Position numbers and translations under genes: made by a program. The notes under the pieces are model-generated. The model ran no database searches. It was not told the origin of the DNA and saw only the letters and a list, made by a program, of their open reading frames with translations. 36,321 bases of DNA, taken from Phenylobacterium sp. Root700 (GTDB lineage Bacteria; Pseudomonadota; Alphaproteobacteria; Caulobacterales; Caulobacteraceae). Below, one piece after another: positions 16,186-24,809 of the stretch. Numbering within the stretch: the first letter of the stretch is position 1; each line of letters starts with the position of its first letter. The stretch covers positions 335 through 36,655 of the forward strand of contig NZ_LMHT01000032.1 of the NCBI RefSeq assembly GCF_001429025.1, given 5' to 3'.

Positions 16186-17382
16186 ATGCGCCGCGTCGCC
16201 ATCGTCAGCCCCGTTCGCACCGCCGTCGGCAAGTTCCAGGGAGGGCTGGCCAGCATGACGGCCGGCGATCTCGGCGCGGTGATCCTGCGCGCACTGGTCG
16301 AGCGCACGAAACTTGATCCCGAGCGGGTCGACGACGTGATCTTCGCCCAGGGCTACGGCAACGGCGAGGCGCCCTGCATCGCCCGCTGGTCGCTGCTGGC
16401 CGCCGACTTCCCGATCAGCGTCCCGGGCTATCAGCTCGACCGCCGGTGCGGCAGCGGCCTGCAGGCGATCATCGACGCGGCGATGATGGTCCAGACCGGC
16501 GCGGCCGACGTGGTCATCGCCGGCGGCGTCGAGAGCATGAGCAATGTCGAGTACTACAGCCTCGATATGCGCAATGGCGCGCGCGCGGGTCCCGTCACCA
16601 TGCACGACCGCCTGGCGCGTGGCCGGGTGATGAGCCAGCCGATCAGCCGCTTTGGCGTGATCAGCGGCATGATCGAGACCGCCGACAATCTGGCCCGCGA
16701 CTACGGGATCACCCGCGAAGAGAGCGACGCCTACGCGGTGGCCAGCCACCAGCGCGCGACTAAGGCCTGGGCCGAGGGCAAGTTCGATGACGAGCTGGTC
16801 AAGGTTTCGGTGCCGCAGAAGAAGGGCGATCCGGTCATCTTCGAGAAGGACGAGGGCTTTCGTCCCGACGCCTCGATGGAGAGCCTGGGCAAGCTGCGCG
16901 CCATCGAGAAGGACGGGGTCGTCACCGCCGGCAACGCCAGCCAGCAGAACGACGCCGCCGCCGCCTGCCTGGTCGTGGCTGAGGACAAGCTGGAGGAGCT
17001 GGGGCTGGAGCCGATGGCCTGGTTCCACAGCTGGGCCGCGGCGGGCTGCGATCCCTCGCGCATGGGCATCGGCCCGGTGCCGGCGGTCGAGCGGCTGTTC
17101 AAGCGCACCGGCCTGACCTGGAGCGACATCGACCTGGTCGAGCTTAACGAGGCCTTCGCGCCGCAGGTGCTGGCCGTGCTGAAAGGCTGGGGCTGGGACG
17201 ACCGCGACAAGCTGAACGTCAACGGCTCGGGCATCTCGCTTGGCCACCCGATCGGCGCCACCGGCGGGCGCATCCTGGCCAATCTGCTGCGCGAGCTGCA
17301 CCGCCGCGATGGTCGCTATGGTCTGGAGACCATGTGCATCGGCGGCGGGCAGGGGATCGCGGCGGTGTTCGAGCGGGCTTAG
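16186..17382 (+). CDS. Acetyl-CoA acetyltransferase / 3-ketoacyl-CoA thiolase
   Basis: A degradative-type thiolase of 398 residues that cleaves 3-ketoacyl-CoA or condenses acetyl-CoA. The catalytic set is complete: nucleophile Cys88 in RRCGSGLQAI, His354 in LGHPIGATGG and Cys384 in MCIGGGQG. NEAFAPQ is also present. Co-transcribed with the SDR gene and convergent with an acyl-CoA dehydrogenase. The last codons and stop lie in a 19-base dyad that may end transcription. Chain-length specificity cannot be inferred. Confidence 0.93.
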   Translation: MRRVAIVSPVRTAVGKFQGGLASMTAGDLGAVILRALVERTKLDPERVDDVIFAQGYGNGEAPCIARWSLLAADFPISVPGYQLDRRCGSGLQAIIDAAMMVQTGAADVVIAGGVESMSNVEYYSLDMRNGARAGPVTMHDRLARGRVMSQPISRFGVISGMIETADNLARDYGITREESDAYAVASHQRATKAWAEGKFDDELVKVSVPQKKGDPVIFEKDEGFRPDASMESLGKLRAIEKDGVVTAGNASQQNDAAAACLVVAEDKLEELGLEPMAWFHSWAAAGCDPSRMGIGPVPAVERLFKRTGLTWSDIDLVELNEAFAPQVLAVLKGWGWDDRDKLNVNGSGISLGHPIGATGGRILANLLRELHRRDGRYGLETMCIGGGQGIAAVFERA

Positions 17383-17389
17383 CCCGCTC
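17371..17389. terminator. Dyad over the thiolase stop codon, possible bidirectional terminator
   Basis: GAGCGGGCT and AGCCCGCTC are perfect 9-base complements around one T, covering the final codons and TAG of the thiolase gene and ending 3 bases from the convergent acyl-CoA dehydrogenase stop. As RNA it would form a 7-bp hairpin with a 5-base loop on either strand. No U-tract follows, so termination is uncertain. Confidence 0.4.
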
Positions 17390-17391
17390 GC

Positions 17392-18603
17392 CTAGCTTGA
17401 GTGGGTGGTGTCCGGTAGGCCAAGGATCCGCTTGGAGATGATGTTGTTCTGGATCTCGACCGATCCGCCATAGATCGACATCGCCTTGCCCGAGAGCCAG
17501 CTGCGGACCGCGTCCCGCTCTTCGGGGGCGAAGGCCTCGCCCTCCCAACCCAGGCCCTGGGCGCCCATGATCTCCAGGGTCAGCTCGGCCCGGGTCTGGG
17601 CGACGTTGGTGGCCGAGTTCTTCAGGATCGAGGCGGTGGTGGTGGCGCCCGACGCGCCCTTTGATTCGGCCGCCACCCGCGCCAGGGTCAGGCCGTGGAC
17701 CTTGGCGTCCATCAGGTGCTGGGTCAGCCGGGTGCGCAGGTCGGTGTCGGCGATCTTTCCCTCGGCGTCGAGTTCGACATAGCGCTTGGCCACGTCCTGC
17801 AGCGCGGTCGGCTTGGGGCCTGTCGAGCCGCCGGTCTGGCTGGCGCGCTCGTGCTGCAGCAACCGCTTGCCGACCGTCCAGCCGACATTGATCTGACCCA
17901 GCAGGCCATCTTTCTCCGCCCGCGCCTGCGTGAAGAAAGTCTCGCAGAACGGTGAAGCGCCGGCGATCAGCGCGATGGGCCGGGTCTCGATCGCCGGCTG
18001 GTGCATGTCGATCAGCATGAAGCTGATGCCGTCATGCTTCTTGGCCGTATTGTCGGTGCGGACCAGGGCACCGCACCAGTCGGAGTACTGGGCGCCCGAC
18101 GTCCATGTCTTTTGGCCCGTAATCACCCAGTGGTCGCCGGCGTCCTCGCACTTCATCTGCAACGAGGCGAGATCGGAGCCGGCGTTGGGCTCGGAATAGC
18201 CGACGCACCAGCGGATCTCGCCGCGCGCGATGGGCGGCAGGTGCTGGCGCTTCTGTTCCTCGGTGCCGTAGTCGAGGATCGTCGGGCCGATCATGGTCAC
18301 GCCCATGCCCGCGGTCAGGGGGTTGAAGGCGCCGATGCGGCCCATCTCCTGCTGCAGCACCCGGGCCTGCTGCGGCGAAAGCCCGCCGCCGCCGTATTCG
18401 GCCGGCCAGGTCGGCGTGCCCCAACCCTTCGCGCCCATCGCCTGTTTCCAGGCTAGCAGGTCGCCGGTCGGCGCCAGTCCGTCCATCAGGGCCATGGCCA
18501 TGCCGGTCTGGCCGCGCAGCGAGGCGGAGAAATTCGCCTCGAGCCAGGCGCGGGCTTCGGCGCGGAAGGTCTCGAGCTCAAGGTCGCCAGCGGTGTTGGC
18601 CAT
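17392..18603 (-). CDS. Acyl-CoA dehydrogenase
   Basis: A flavoprotein that introduces a trans-2 double bond into an acyl-CoA. From the ATG at 18603 it has 403 residues. It shows an N-terminal helical domain, the middle-domain motif WCVGYSEPNAGSDLASLQ, the FAD segment GQKTWTSGAQYSDW, and a C-terminal end IYGGSVEIQNNIISKRILGLP typical of the family. A GTG at 18630 would add nine residues, but its ribosome-binding site is weaker. It faces the SDR and thiolase genes end to end. The three enzymes would supply dehydrogenase, hydroxyacyl dehydrogenase and thiolase steps, without a hydratase in this window. Confidence 0.92.
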   Translation of the reverse strand: MANTAGDLELETFRAEARAWLEANFSASLRGQTGMAMALMDGLAPTGDLLAWKQAMGAKGWGTPTWPAEYGGGGLSPQQARVLQQEMGRIGAFNPLTAGMGVTMIGPTILDYGTEEQKRQHLPPIARGEIRWCVGYSEPNAGSDLASLQMKCEDAGDHWVITGQKTWTSGAQYSDWCGALVRTDNTAKKHDGISFMLIDMHQPAIETRPIALIAGASPFCETFFTQARAEKDGLLGQINVGWTVGKRLLQHERASQTGGSTGPKPTALQDVAKRYVELDAEGKIADTDLRTRLTQHLMDAKVHGLTLARVAAESKGASGATTTASILKNSATNVAQTRAELTLEIMGAQGLGWEGEAFAPEERDAVRSWLSGKAMSIYGGSVEIQNNIISKRILGLPDTTHSS

Positions 18604-18790
18604 GTCGGTCTCGCTTCCCAAATCGGTCACGTGTTGGTCGTCCAGCTACTTCTAGGAGGACTGGCGACGACGACAAGATCACGCAGGGGAAGGGGAGGGG
18701 CTCGCCGACGCGGGGAGTTTGCCGGCGTTAGGCGCCACGACGCACGCCGTGCTTGCCGGGGTCTCGTCGTCGGGATGTTGGGGAAATGGT
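18604..18790. other. Gene-free stretch between acyl-CoA dehydrogenase and tRNA-Thr terminator
   Basis: I see no convincing coding sequence here. It must hold the promoter of the leftward acyl-CoA dehydrogenase gene, but no clear promoter boxes stand out. A purine-rich patch with repeated GGGGA lies around 18680-18700. Confidence 0.5.
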
Positions 18791-18822
18791 GTTCCCCCAA
18801 CCCTAACCAGGGTTGGGGGAAC
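18791..18822 (-). terminator. Terminator-like hairpin of tRNA-Thr
   Basis: GTTCCCCCAACCCT and AGGGTTGGGGGAAC form a perfect 14-bp stem with loop AACC. It starts one base beyond the encoded CCA end of the tRNA on the minus strand and is followed on that strand by ACCATTTCC, a poor U-tract. Termination or a 3' processing stop is likely. Confidence 0.7.
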
Positions 18823-18823
18823 A

Positions 18824-18898
<75 letters not shown>

Positions 18899-18999
18899 GA
18901 CGAGGCGCGGGCTATAGCCAAACCTCGGGCCGGAGTGAAGCGCAAAATCACCGAAAGCGCACTTGACCCACAGGTCGTCTCGCCGCACCCCCATAATCT

Positions 19000-19134
19000 A
19001 TGGAAAAACCGGGAAAAACACTGGCTGAAGAGAGGGAGGCGGCGCTCGCCGCCGCGCTCAGGGCCAATCTGCGTCGCCGCAAGGCGGGGGCGCGGCCTGT
19101 CCCCAAGGTCGATGAGTCGGACAAGCGCTCGTGA
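19000..19134 (+). CDS. Small basic protein, 44 residues, upstream of murA
   Basis: A short frame from ATG 19000 to TGA 19132-19134 encodes MEKPGKTLAEEREAALAAAL and continues with RANLRRRKAGARPVPK before an acidic end. It is highly charged, helical in pattern and resembles the short Arg/Lys-Ala-rich proteins often found before murA in related alphaproteobacteria. There is no clear Shine-Dalgarno, so it might be leaderless. It lies 100 bases before murA on the same strand. No function can be given; it could be a chance frame, though its codon choice fits the GC-rich bias. Confidence 0.6.
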   Translation: MEKPGKTLAEEREAALAAALRANLRRRKAGARPVPKVDESDKRS

Positions 19135-19233
19135 AATGGGGCCGCTTCCGCCGGTCGCGCGCGCAGGCTAGATAGCGAGCGAAGGGTCTGGGAGAGCGCT
19201 CCTTAAGCGCATGCCCCCTTCCGAGGGACGAGA

Positions 19234-20523
19234 TTGGATCGTATCGCCATCACCGGCGGCGCGCGGCTTGAGGGCGAAATCGCCATCAGCGGCGCCAAGA
19301 ATTCGGCCATCAAGCTTATGGCGGCCAGCCTGCTTACCGACCAACCCCTGCGGCTCACCAACATGCCGCGCCTGGCCGACACACGCTTCCTTGGCCAGCT
19401 TCTGCGTCGGTTGGGGACCGAGATCGTCGAGCAGGACGGTGATGACGGCGCCGAGACCATCCTGCACACCCGTGAGATCGTCAGCGCCTTCGCCCCCTAC
19501 GAACTGGTCCGCCAGATGCGGGCCTCCTTTAATGTGCTGGGACCGCTGATCGCGCGGACCGGACACGCCAAGGTCTCGCTGCCCGGCGGCTGCACCATCG
19601 GCGCGCGCCCTGTGGACCTGCACCTGGAAGCGCTGCGGGCGCTCGGCGCGTCCATCGACCTGCACGAAGGCTATGTTTACGCCCAGGCGCCGCGCGGCCT
19701 GATCGGGACCGAGATCGAATTCCCGTTCGTGTCCGTGGGCGCGACCGAGCACGTCATGCTGGCGGCCGTGCTGGCCAAGGGCGAGACGGTGTTGAGGAAC
19801 GCGGCCCGCGAGCCTGAATTGGGCGACCTGGCCGATTGCCTGAACAAGATGGGGGCACAGGTGTCGGGGGCGGGGACCTCCGTCATCCGCATCCAGGGCG
19901 TCGATCACCTGAACGGCGCGACCCATTCGGTGATTCCCGACCGGATCGAGACCGGGACCTTCGCGCTGGCGGCCGCCATGGCCGGCGGCGAGGTGCGCCT
20001 GACCAGGACCCGCAGCGACTTCATCGACACCCTGCTGGACAAGATGGTCGAGGCCGGCGTCGAGGTGATCCGCCACAACGACGGCATGACTATCAAGCGC
20101 AACGGCGCTCGGCTGAAGGCGGTGGAGGTCGAGACCGATCCCTACCCGGGCTTCGCCACCGACCTGCAGGCGCAGTTCATGGCCCTGATGACGCTGGCCG
20201 ACGGCGAGAGCGTGATCAAGGAGACCATCTTCGAGAACCGCTTTATGCACGCGCCTGAACTGGCCCGTCTGGGCGCCGACATCGTGGTGTCCGGCGGCGA
20301 GGCGCGGGTTCGCGGCGTCGAAACGCTGGAGGGCGCCCAGGTAATGGCCACCGACCTGCGGGCTTCGGTCAGCCTGGTGATCGCGGCCCTGGCCGCGCGC
20401 GGCGAGACGGTGGTCAGCCGCGTCTATCATCTGGACCGCGGCTTCGAACGGTTGGAAGAGAAGCTCAGCGCCTGTGGCGCCAATGTCCGCCGCATCGCCG
20501 GAACCGGCGAGCCCGAGGATTGA
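19234..20523 (+). CDS. murA: UDP-N-acetylglucosamine 1-carboxyvinyltransferase MurA
   Basis: Transfers enolpyruvate from PEP to UDP-GlcNAc, the first committed step of peptidoglycan synthesis, in the cytoplasm. 429 residues, normal length. [11 protein letters not shown] carries the Lys22-Asn23 pair and [15 protein letters not shown] the PEP-binding Cys at 120, the residue attacked by fosfomycin in this family. [14 protein letters not shown] and [13 protein letters not shown] are also characteristic. The start is a TTG preceded by GAGGGACGAG; it gives the usual MDRI-type N-terminus. The DUF2948 gene follows after one base. Confidence 0.97.
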   Translation: MDRIAITGGARLEGEIAISGAKNSAIKLMAASLLTDQPLRLTNMPRLADTRFLGQLLRRLGTEIVEQDGDDGAETILHTREIVSAFAPYELVRQMRASFNVLGPLIARTGHAKVSLPGGCTIGARPVDLHLEALRALGASIDLHEGYVYAQAPRGLIGTEIEFPFVSVGATEHVMLAAVLAKGETVLRNAAREPELGDLADCLNKMGAQVSGAGTSVIRIQGVDHLNGATHSVIPDRIETGTFALAAAMAGGEVRLTRTRSDFIDTLLDKMVEAGVEVIRHNDGMTIKRNGARLKAVEVETDPYPGFATDLQAQFMALMTLADGESVIKETIFENRFMHAPELARLGADIVVSGGEARVRGVETLEGAQVMATDLRASVSLVIAALAARGETVVSRVYHLDRGFERLEEKLSACGANVRRIAGTGEPED

Positions 20524-20524
20524 G

Positions 20525-20950
20525 ATGACAGAGACTGCTGGCCTGCGCCTCCTGGCGGAAGACGCCGACGACCTCGCCGTGATCGCCGCCGCCCTGCAGG
20601 ATGCGGTCGGCAAGATCGGCGACATCTCCTACGAGCCGACGACCCGTCAGCTGACCTTGGCGCTCAACCGCTATCGCTGGGAAGGCAAGGGGGGCGAGCG
20701 GGTGCGCTCGGCCATCCAGCTCGGCTCGGTGCTCAAGGTCCAGGCGCGCAAACTGCGGCGCGGGGCCAAGGACGCGGTGGTGGAACTGCTGAGCATCGGC
20801 TTCGAACCGGGCGAGGCGCCCGGCGGCGCGGTGGTCTTCACCTTCGCCGGCGGCGGCGACCTGCGGGCGCAGGTCGAGTGCCTCGACGTGGTGCTGGCCG
20901 ACGTCAGCGCCCCCTGGCCGACACCCCGGACGCCCGCGCACCAGGTCTGA
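20525..20950 (+). CDS. DUF2948 family protein
   Basis: A 141-residue soluble protein of unknown function, placed one base after murA as in many alphaproteobacteria. It starts MTETAGLRLLAEDADDLAVI and has the conserved ALNRYRWEGK and VRSAIQLGSVLKVQ segments. The open frame extends upstream into murA, but the ATG at 20525 matches the family start. Conserved neighbourhood with murA and hisD suggests a housekeeping role; none is established. Confidence 0.88.
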   Translation: MTETAGLRLLAEDADDLAVIAAALQDAVGKIGDISYEPTTRQLTLALNRYRWEGKGGERVRSAIQLGSVLKVQARKLRRGAKDAVVELLSIGFEPGEAPGGAVVFTFAGGGDLRAQVECLDVVLADVSAPWPTPRTPAHQV

Positions 20951-20967
20951 GGCGGCTCGTTTCAGAT

Positions 20968-21070
20968 CGTCATCACCGGGCTGGTCCCGGTGATCCATAC
21001 ACACGAGCCGTCCGGGTTAATCTCTTGGGGCGGCGTCTATGGATGGCCGGCACGGAGGCCGGCCATGACG
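20968..21070. repeat. Dispersed dyad repeat, family A, copy 2
   Basis: 103 bases bounded by CGTCAT and ATGACG, with ACCGGGCTGGTCCCGGT and GGCCGGCACGGAGGCCGGCC as the two sub-hairpins and GATCCATA facing TCTATGGATGG. It matches the element at 3791-3896 in order of parts and length, while the middle differs. It lies between the DUF2948 gene and hisD. Confidence 0.75.
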
Positions 21071-21148
21071 AGCGTGGGAGAGGGAAGGCCGCAATCGCAT
21101 CTGTTGCGGCCCTAGCGCGGCAAGGCGCCGGCCGCTAAACAGCGCGCC

Positions 21149-22435
21149 ATGCGCCGTTTCCGTTTCTCCGATCCCGGCTTCGAGGCCGCCTTCGCCGCGT
21201 TCATCGACGAGCGCCGTGAGACGCCCGAGGAGGTCGACACCGCCGTCCGTGACGTCCTGGCCGCCGTGCGCGCCGAAGGGCTGGACGCCGTGCTGCGCTT
21301 CGGGCGGCAGTTCGACCGCGCCGAGGTGGATGAGAGCAACATCCGGGTCACGGCCGACGAAATCGAAGCCGGCGCGGCCGAGTGCTCGCCCGAGGTTCGC
21401 GAGGCCATCGCCTTCGCCGCCAAGCGCATCCGCGCCTACCACGAACGTCAGCGCCCCGCCGACATGGCCTTCACCGACGAGGCCGGGGTCGAGCTGGGCT
21501 GGCGTTGGACCGCGATCGAAGCGGTCGGGATCTATGTGCCGGGCGGCCGCGCCGCCTATCCGTCGACCGTGCTGATGAACGCGGTGCCCGCCGCCGCCGC
21601 CGGCGTCGAGCGCATCGCCATGGTCACCCCGCCCGGACGCCTGCAGCCGGCTGTTCTGGCCGCCGCCAAGGAGGCTGGCGTCACCGAGATCTGGCGGGTC
21701 GGCGGGGCGCAGGCCGTGGCCGCCCTGGCCTATGGCGCTGGTCCCATCAAACCGGTCGACAAGATCGTCGGCCCCGGCAACGCCTATGTCACCGCCGCCA
21801 AGCGCCGGGTCTACGGCACGGTAGGCATCGACGCCCTGGCCGGTCCCTCGGAGATCGTGGTGGTGGCCGACGCCGCCAACCGTCCCGACTGGATCGCCGC
21901 CGACCTGCTGTCCCAGGCCGAACACGATCCCGCCGCCCAATCGATCCTGATCACCGACGACGAGGCGTTCGGCGAGGCCGTCGCCGCCCAGATCGGCGAA
22001 CAATTGAAGGTGCTCAGCACCAGCGAGGACGCCGCCGCCTCCTGGCGTGACCACGGCGCGATCATCATCGCGCCGTTGGACGAGGCCCCGCGCCTGGTCA
22101 ACTACATCGCCCCCGAGCACGTCGAGTTCGCGCTCGACGATCCCGAGCGCTTGGCCGACCAGGTGCGCCACGCCGGCGCGATCTTCCTAGGCCGGCTGAC
22201 GCCCGAAGCCATCGGCGACTATGTGGCCGGCTCCAACCACGTCCTGCCGACCAGCCGCGCTGCGCGGTTCTCCTCGGGGCTGTCGCTTTACGACTTCATC
22301 AAGCGCACCTCGATCGTGAAGTGCGACGAGACGTCGTTCGCGATCCTGGGACCCCACACCGTCGCGCTCGCCGACGCCGAAGGGCTCCCGGCCCACGCGC
22401 GCTCGGCCGCGATCCGCCTGACCAAGCAGGGCTGA
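21149..22435 (+). CDS. hisD: Histidinol dehydrogenase
   Basis: A zinc enzyme that oxidises L-histidinol to L-histidine in two NAD-dependent steps. 428 residues, normal length. The signature [12 protein letters not shown] is followed by [21 protein letters not shown] (metal-site Gln and His), APEHVEF (catalytic Glu-His) and AGSNHVLPT. hisD is not near other his genes here but in the murA cluster, as is usual in this group of bacteria. A GC-rich dyad repeat begins 10 bases after the stop and may end the transcript. Confidence 0.97.
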   Translation: MRRFRFSDPGFEAAFAAFIDERRETPEEVDTAVRDVLAAVRAEGLDAVLRFGRQFDRAEVDESNIRVTADEIEAGAAECSPEVREAIAFAAKRIRAYHERQRPADMAFTDEAGVELGWRWTAIEAVGIYVPGGRAAYPSTVLMNAVPAAAAGVERIAMVTPPGRLQPAVLAAAKEAGVTEIWRVGGAQAVAALAYGAGPIKPVDKIVGPGNAYVTAAKRRVYGTVGIDALAGPSEIVVVADAANRPDWIAADLLSQAEHDPAAQSILITDDEAFGEAVAAQIGEQLKVLSTSEDAAASWRDHGAIIIAPLDEAPRLVNYIAPEHVEFALDDPERLADQVRHAGAIFLGRLTPEAIGDYVAGSNHVLPTSRAARFSSGLSLYDFIKRTSIVKCDETSFAILGPHTVALADAEGLPAHARSAAIRLTKQG

Positions 22436-22445
22436 GCACTCTTCT

Positions 22446-22550
22446 CCTCTCCCCGCCGCCGGGGAGAGGCCGGGTGCGGGGCGTTGGCTGACGTTAGCAG
22501 AGCGCCGCTGCGCGCCGCCCCCTCACCTAACCTCTCCCGAGGGAGGGGAA
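22446..22550. repeat. Dyad repeat, family B-like, after hisD
   Basis: CCTCTCCCC (22446-22454) and GGGGAGAGG (22461-22469) form a 9-bp hairpin. The second arm continues as CCGGGTGCGGGGCG, which can instead pair imperfectly with CGCCCCCTCACC and CCTCTCCC at about 22516-22540, followed by GAGGGAGGGG. Two folds are therefore mutually exclusive. It may serve as hisD terminator. Confidence 0.6.
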
Positions 22551-22682
22551 TCGACTGTCAACGAAGCTGAACAGTTCCTGTCAGTTTCGTCTCGGAGGCC
22601 GTTCAGGAAGCGCTCGCTAGGGTGTTCGTCATCGGGGCCGGAAGGCTCCAGGCAGAACCCTATCAAGGACGGAGACCTGGCT

Positions 22683-23336
22683 ATGCGCACTCTGAAGATT
22701 TCGAAAATGATGCGCGGCGCGGCCGTGGCGACCCTGACCGGCGCTCTGGCGATCGGCGCCGTGAGTACGGCCAACGCCCAGCAGTACCGCGCGCCCACCG
22801 GCGGCGGCCCCGGCTCGATCGTTAGCTGCGACGCCCCTGGCGGCAAGCAGATGGGCGGCGCGTTGATCGGCGCCCTGGTCGGCGCGGCGGCCGGTTCGAA
22901 CCTGGCCAAGAACGACCGCGGCACAGGCACCGCCATCGGCGCGGTGGCCGGCGCGGCCACTGGCTCCTGGGTCGGCTGCAAGATGCAGCGCGATGCGGCG
23001 AACCAGAACGCCTACTACGGCGGCCAGCAGCAACAGGAATACCGCCCGACGACCTACATGCAGAACGGCTATCGTCTGAACGGTAACCTGTCGCCGGCCT
23101 CCTTCGTCCGCGACAACGGGTCCTTCGTCGCTAACTCGACGCTGAACCTGCGGGCGGCGCCCACCACCTCGGCGGCGCGGGTCGGCAGCCTGCGGGCCGG
23201 CCAGACCTTCCAGGCGCTGGCCCGTGTCCGCGGCACCGAGTGGATCCTGGTGGGGCAGGGCGGCGTCGGGGTCGGCTACGTCCACGGCGCCTATGTTCAG
23301 CCCGCTGGCTATCAGAATGCGAACTATCGCTACTGA
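22683..23336 (+). CDS. Secreted or envelope protein with glycine zipper and SH3 domain
   Basis: A 217-residue exported protein. A signal peptide with Ala-rich core ends near residue 32 (STANAQQ). A glycine-zipper stretch follows (about 57-98; GGALIGALVGAAAGS and AIGAVAGAATGS), as in outer-membrane-associated 2TM glycine-zipper proteins. A Gln/Tyr-rich linker leads to a bacterial SH3-like domain (about 148-205; STLNLRAAPTTSAARVGSL), usually peptidoglycan-binding. AAGGACGGAG precedes the ATG. It interrupts the otherwise conserved hisD - UPF0262 order and is flanked by repeats. A cell-wall-related role is inferred from domains only. Confidence 0.85.
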   Translation: MRTLKISKMMRGAAVATLTGALAIGAVSTANAQQYRAPTGGGPGSIVSCDAPGGKQMGGALIGALVGAAAGSNLAKNDRGTGTAIGAVAGAATGSWVGCKMQRDAANQNAYYGGQQQQEYRPTTYMQNGYRLNGNLSPASFVRDNGSFVANSTLNLRAAPTTSAARVGSLRAGQTFQALARVRGTEWILVGQGGVGVGYVHGAYVQPAGYQNANYRY

Positions 23337-23352
23337 GTGAGCGAGCTCCGAG

Positions 23353-23381
23353 GGCCGGCGCAAGGCCGGCCATGACGAGCG
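23353..23381. repeat. Half copy of family A repeat
   Basis: GGCCGGCGCAAGGCCGGCC followed by ATGACGAGCG repeats the right-hand hairpin and border of the element at 20968-21070. The left half is missing. It lies between the SH3-protein stop and its terminator. Confidence 0.6.
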
Positions 23382-23390
23382 AGAGAAGGT

Positions 23391-23427
23391 AAAAGCGTCC
23401 GGCGGGCCACGCCGGGCGCTTTTTCTT
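23391..23427 (+). terminator. Rho-independent terminator after the SH3-protein gene
   Basis: AAAAGCGTCCGGCG pairs with CGCCGGGCGCTTTT around loop GGCCA (14 pairs, one G-T) and is followed by T and CTT. This is a canonical intrinsic terminator that separates the SH3-protein gene from the UPF0262 gene. Confidence 0.9.
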
Positions 23428-23515
23428 GTGCGTAGCGGCGAAGATCGCATGTGGCAGGATGACGTTAGGGGGTGCTTTGCAATAAAGCTCCAGGCAAGCC
23501 CTCACCCATTGAGCC

Positions 23516-23995
23516 ATGGCCGACGAAGACCGCACCAAGCACCGCCTGCAGTCCGTGGAGATCGACGAGGATTCCCTCGCCGCGGTCTCGCGTGACCAGG
23601 AGCAGGAGCGGCAGATCGCGATCTTCGATCTGCTGGAGGAGAACTTCTTCTTCCCCGAGGGGGCGGAGGCGGGACCCTATGACCTGCGCATGGGCTTGCT
23701 GGAGAACCGGCTGGTGCTCGACGTCCGCGGGCCGGAGTACGAGAAGCGCCACATCCTGTCGCTGTCGCCGTTTCGGATGCTGATCAAGGACTACTTCCTG
23801 ATCTGCGAGAGCTACTATCAGGCCATCCGCAACTCCACGCCCCAGCAGATCGAGGCCTTGGACATGGGTCGGCGCGGTCTGCACAACGAGGCGTCCGACC
23901 TGCTGCGGACCCGCCTGCAGGGCAAGATCGAGACCAATCTCGACACCTCGCGGCGGCTGTTCACGCTGATCTGCGCCCTGCATTGGCGAGGCTAG
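23516..23995 (+). CDS. UPF0262 family protein
   Basis: A 159-residue soluble protein found in alphaproteobacteria next to hisD. Characteristic stretches are RQIAIFDLLEENFF, YDLRMGLLENRLVLDV, SLSPFRMLIKDYFLICESYY and RRLFTLICALHWRG. No function is established. It begins the stretch of closely packed genes leading to yacG; the phosphatase gene follows after 6 bases. Confidence 0.92.
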   Translation: MADEDRTKHRLQSVEIDEDSLAAVSRDQEQERQIAIFDLLEENFFFPEGAEAGPYDLRMGLLENRLVLDVRGPEYEKRHILSLSPFRMLIKDYFLICESYYQAIRNSTPQQIEALDMGRRGLHNEASDLLRTRLQGKIETNLDTSRRLFTLICALHWRG

Positions 23996-24001
23996 GGGCC
24001 G

Positions 24002-24463
24002 ATGCCGGCTGACGCCTCGCGGCCGCCCTTGCCGGGCGCGGTGCTCTTCGCCTGCAACTTCAACCGCGTGCGCTCGCCCATGGCCGAGGCGCTGATGAAG
24101 CGCGCCCTGGGCAATCGGGTCTATGTCGACAGCTGCGGCCTGAAACGCGAGGCGGGCGACGCGGGCCACGGCGCCGACCCCTTCGTACGCTCGGTGATGG
24201 CCGAGATTTCCTGCGACCTCGAAAGCCATGCGCCCAAAACCTTCGACGATCTGGAGGACGCATCCTTCGATCTGGTCATTTCGCTGACCCCCGAAGCGCA
24301 GCATCGCGCGGTCGAGATGACCCGTGGGCGCTCGGCCGAAATCGAGTACTGGCCGACCTTCGATCCGACCCTGACGGACGGCTCGCGCGAGGCCCGAATG
24401 GCGGCTTATCGCGAGGTCCGCGACAGCTTGGCGCAACGGATCGCCGAGCGCTTCCCCCGCTAG
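24002..24463 (+). CDS. Low-molecular-weight protein-tyrosine-phosphatase / arsenate reductase fold protein
   Basis: A 153-residue cytoplasmic protein with the phosphate-binding loop C(X)5R as CNFNRVRS (Cys18, Arg24, Ser25), and a downstream YWPTFDPT where the family's general-acid Asp lies. It is therefore a LMW-PTP-like phosphatase or ArsC-type reductase; the resolving Cys pair of thioredoxin-coupled ArsC is not obvious. Position between the UPF0262 gene and infA is the usual alphaproteobacterial one. The physiological substrate is unknown. Confidence 0.88.
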   Translation: MPADASRPPLPGAVLFACNFNRVRSPMAEALMKRALGNRVYVDSCGLKREAGDAGHGADPFVRSVMAEISCDLESHAPKTFDDLEDASFDLVISLTPEAQHRAVEMTRGRSAEIEYWPTFDPTLTDGSREARMAAYREVRDSLAQRIAERFPR

Positions 24464-24574
24464 CTATTGGAGATTTGAGCGCGTAAAGCGCTTAGCGCTA
24501 CATCTGTAGCCCCGGCTCGCGTCGCGACTCACTTCGTTGGCCGTTTCCTTTGAACGCCACCTGTTGGAGCTTGC

Positions 24575-24793
24575 ATGGCGAAAGAAGAGCTGCTGGAATT
24601 TCCCGGTACGGTCAGTGAAGTCCTGCCCAACGCCATGTTTCGAGTGAAACTCGAGAACGACCACGAGATAATCTGCCATACGGCCGGCAAGATGCGTAAG
24701 AACCGCATCCGCGTTTCGGCCGGCGACAAGGTCGTGGTCGAGATGACTCCCTACGACCTCTCCAAGGGCCGTATCACCTTCCGAGTTCGCTAG
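24575..24793 (+). CDS. infA: Translation initiation factor IF-1
   Basis: Binds the ribosomal A site during initiation. A complete 72-residue S1-fold protein: [38 protein letters not shown] and ITFRVR at the end. TTGGAGC supplies the ribosome-binding site. The 111 bases upstream contain GCTACA-TC-TGTAGC (24497-24510) and two adjacent AGCGCT, possible control elements. maf follows after about 15 bases. Confidence 0.98.
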   Translation: MAKEELLEFPGTVSEVLPNAMFRVKLENDHEIICHTAGKMRKNRIRVSAGDKVVVEMTPYDLSKGRITFRVR

Positions 24794-24809
24794 AGGCCTT
24801 TTGCCAAAT

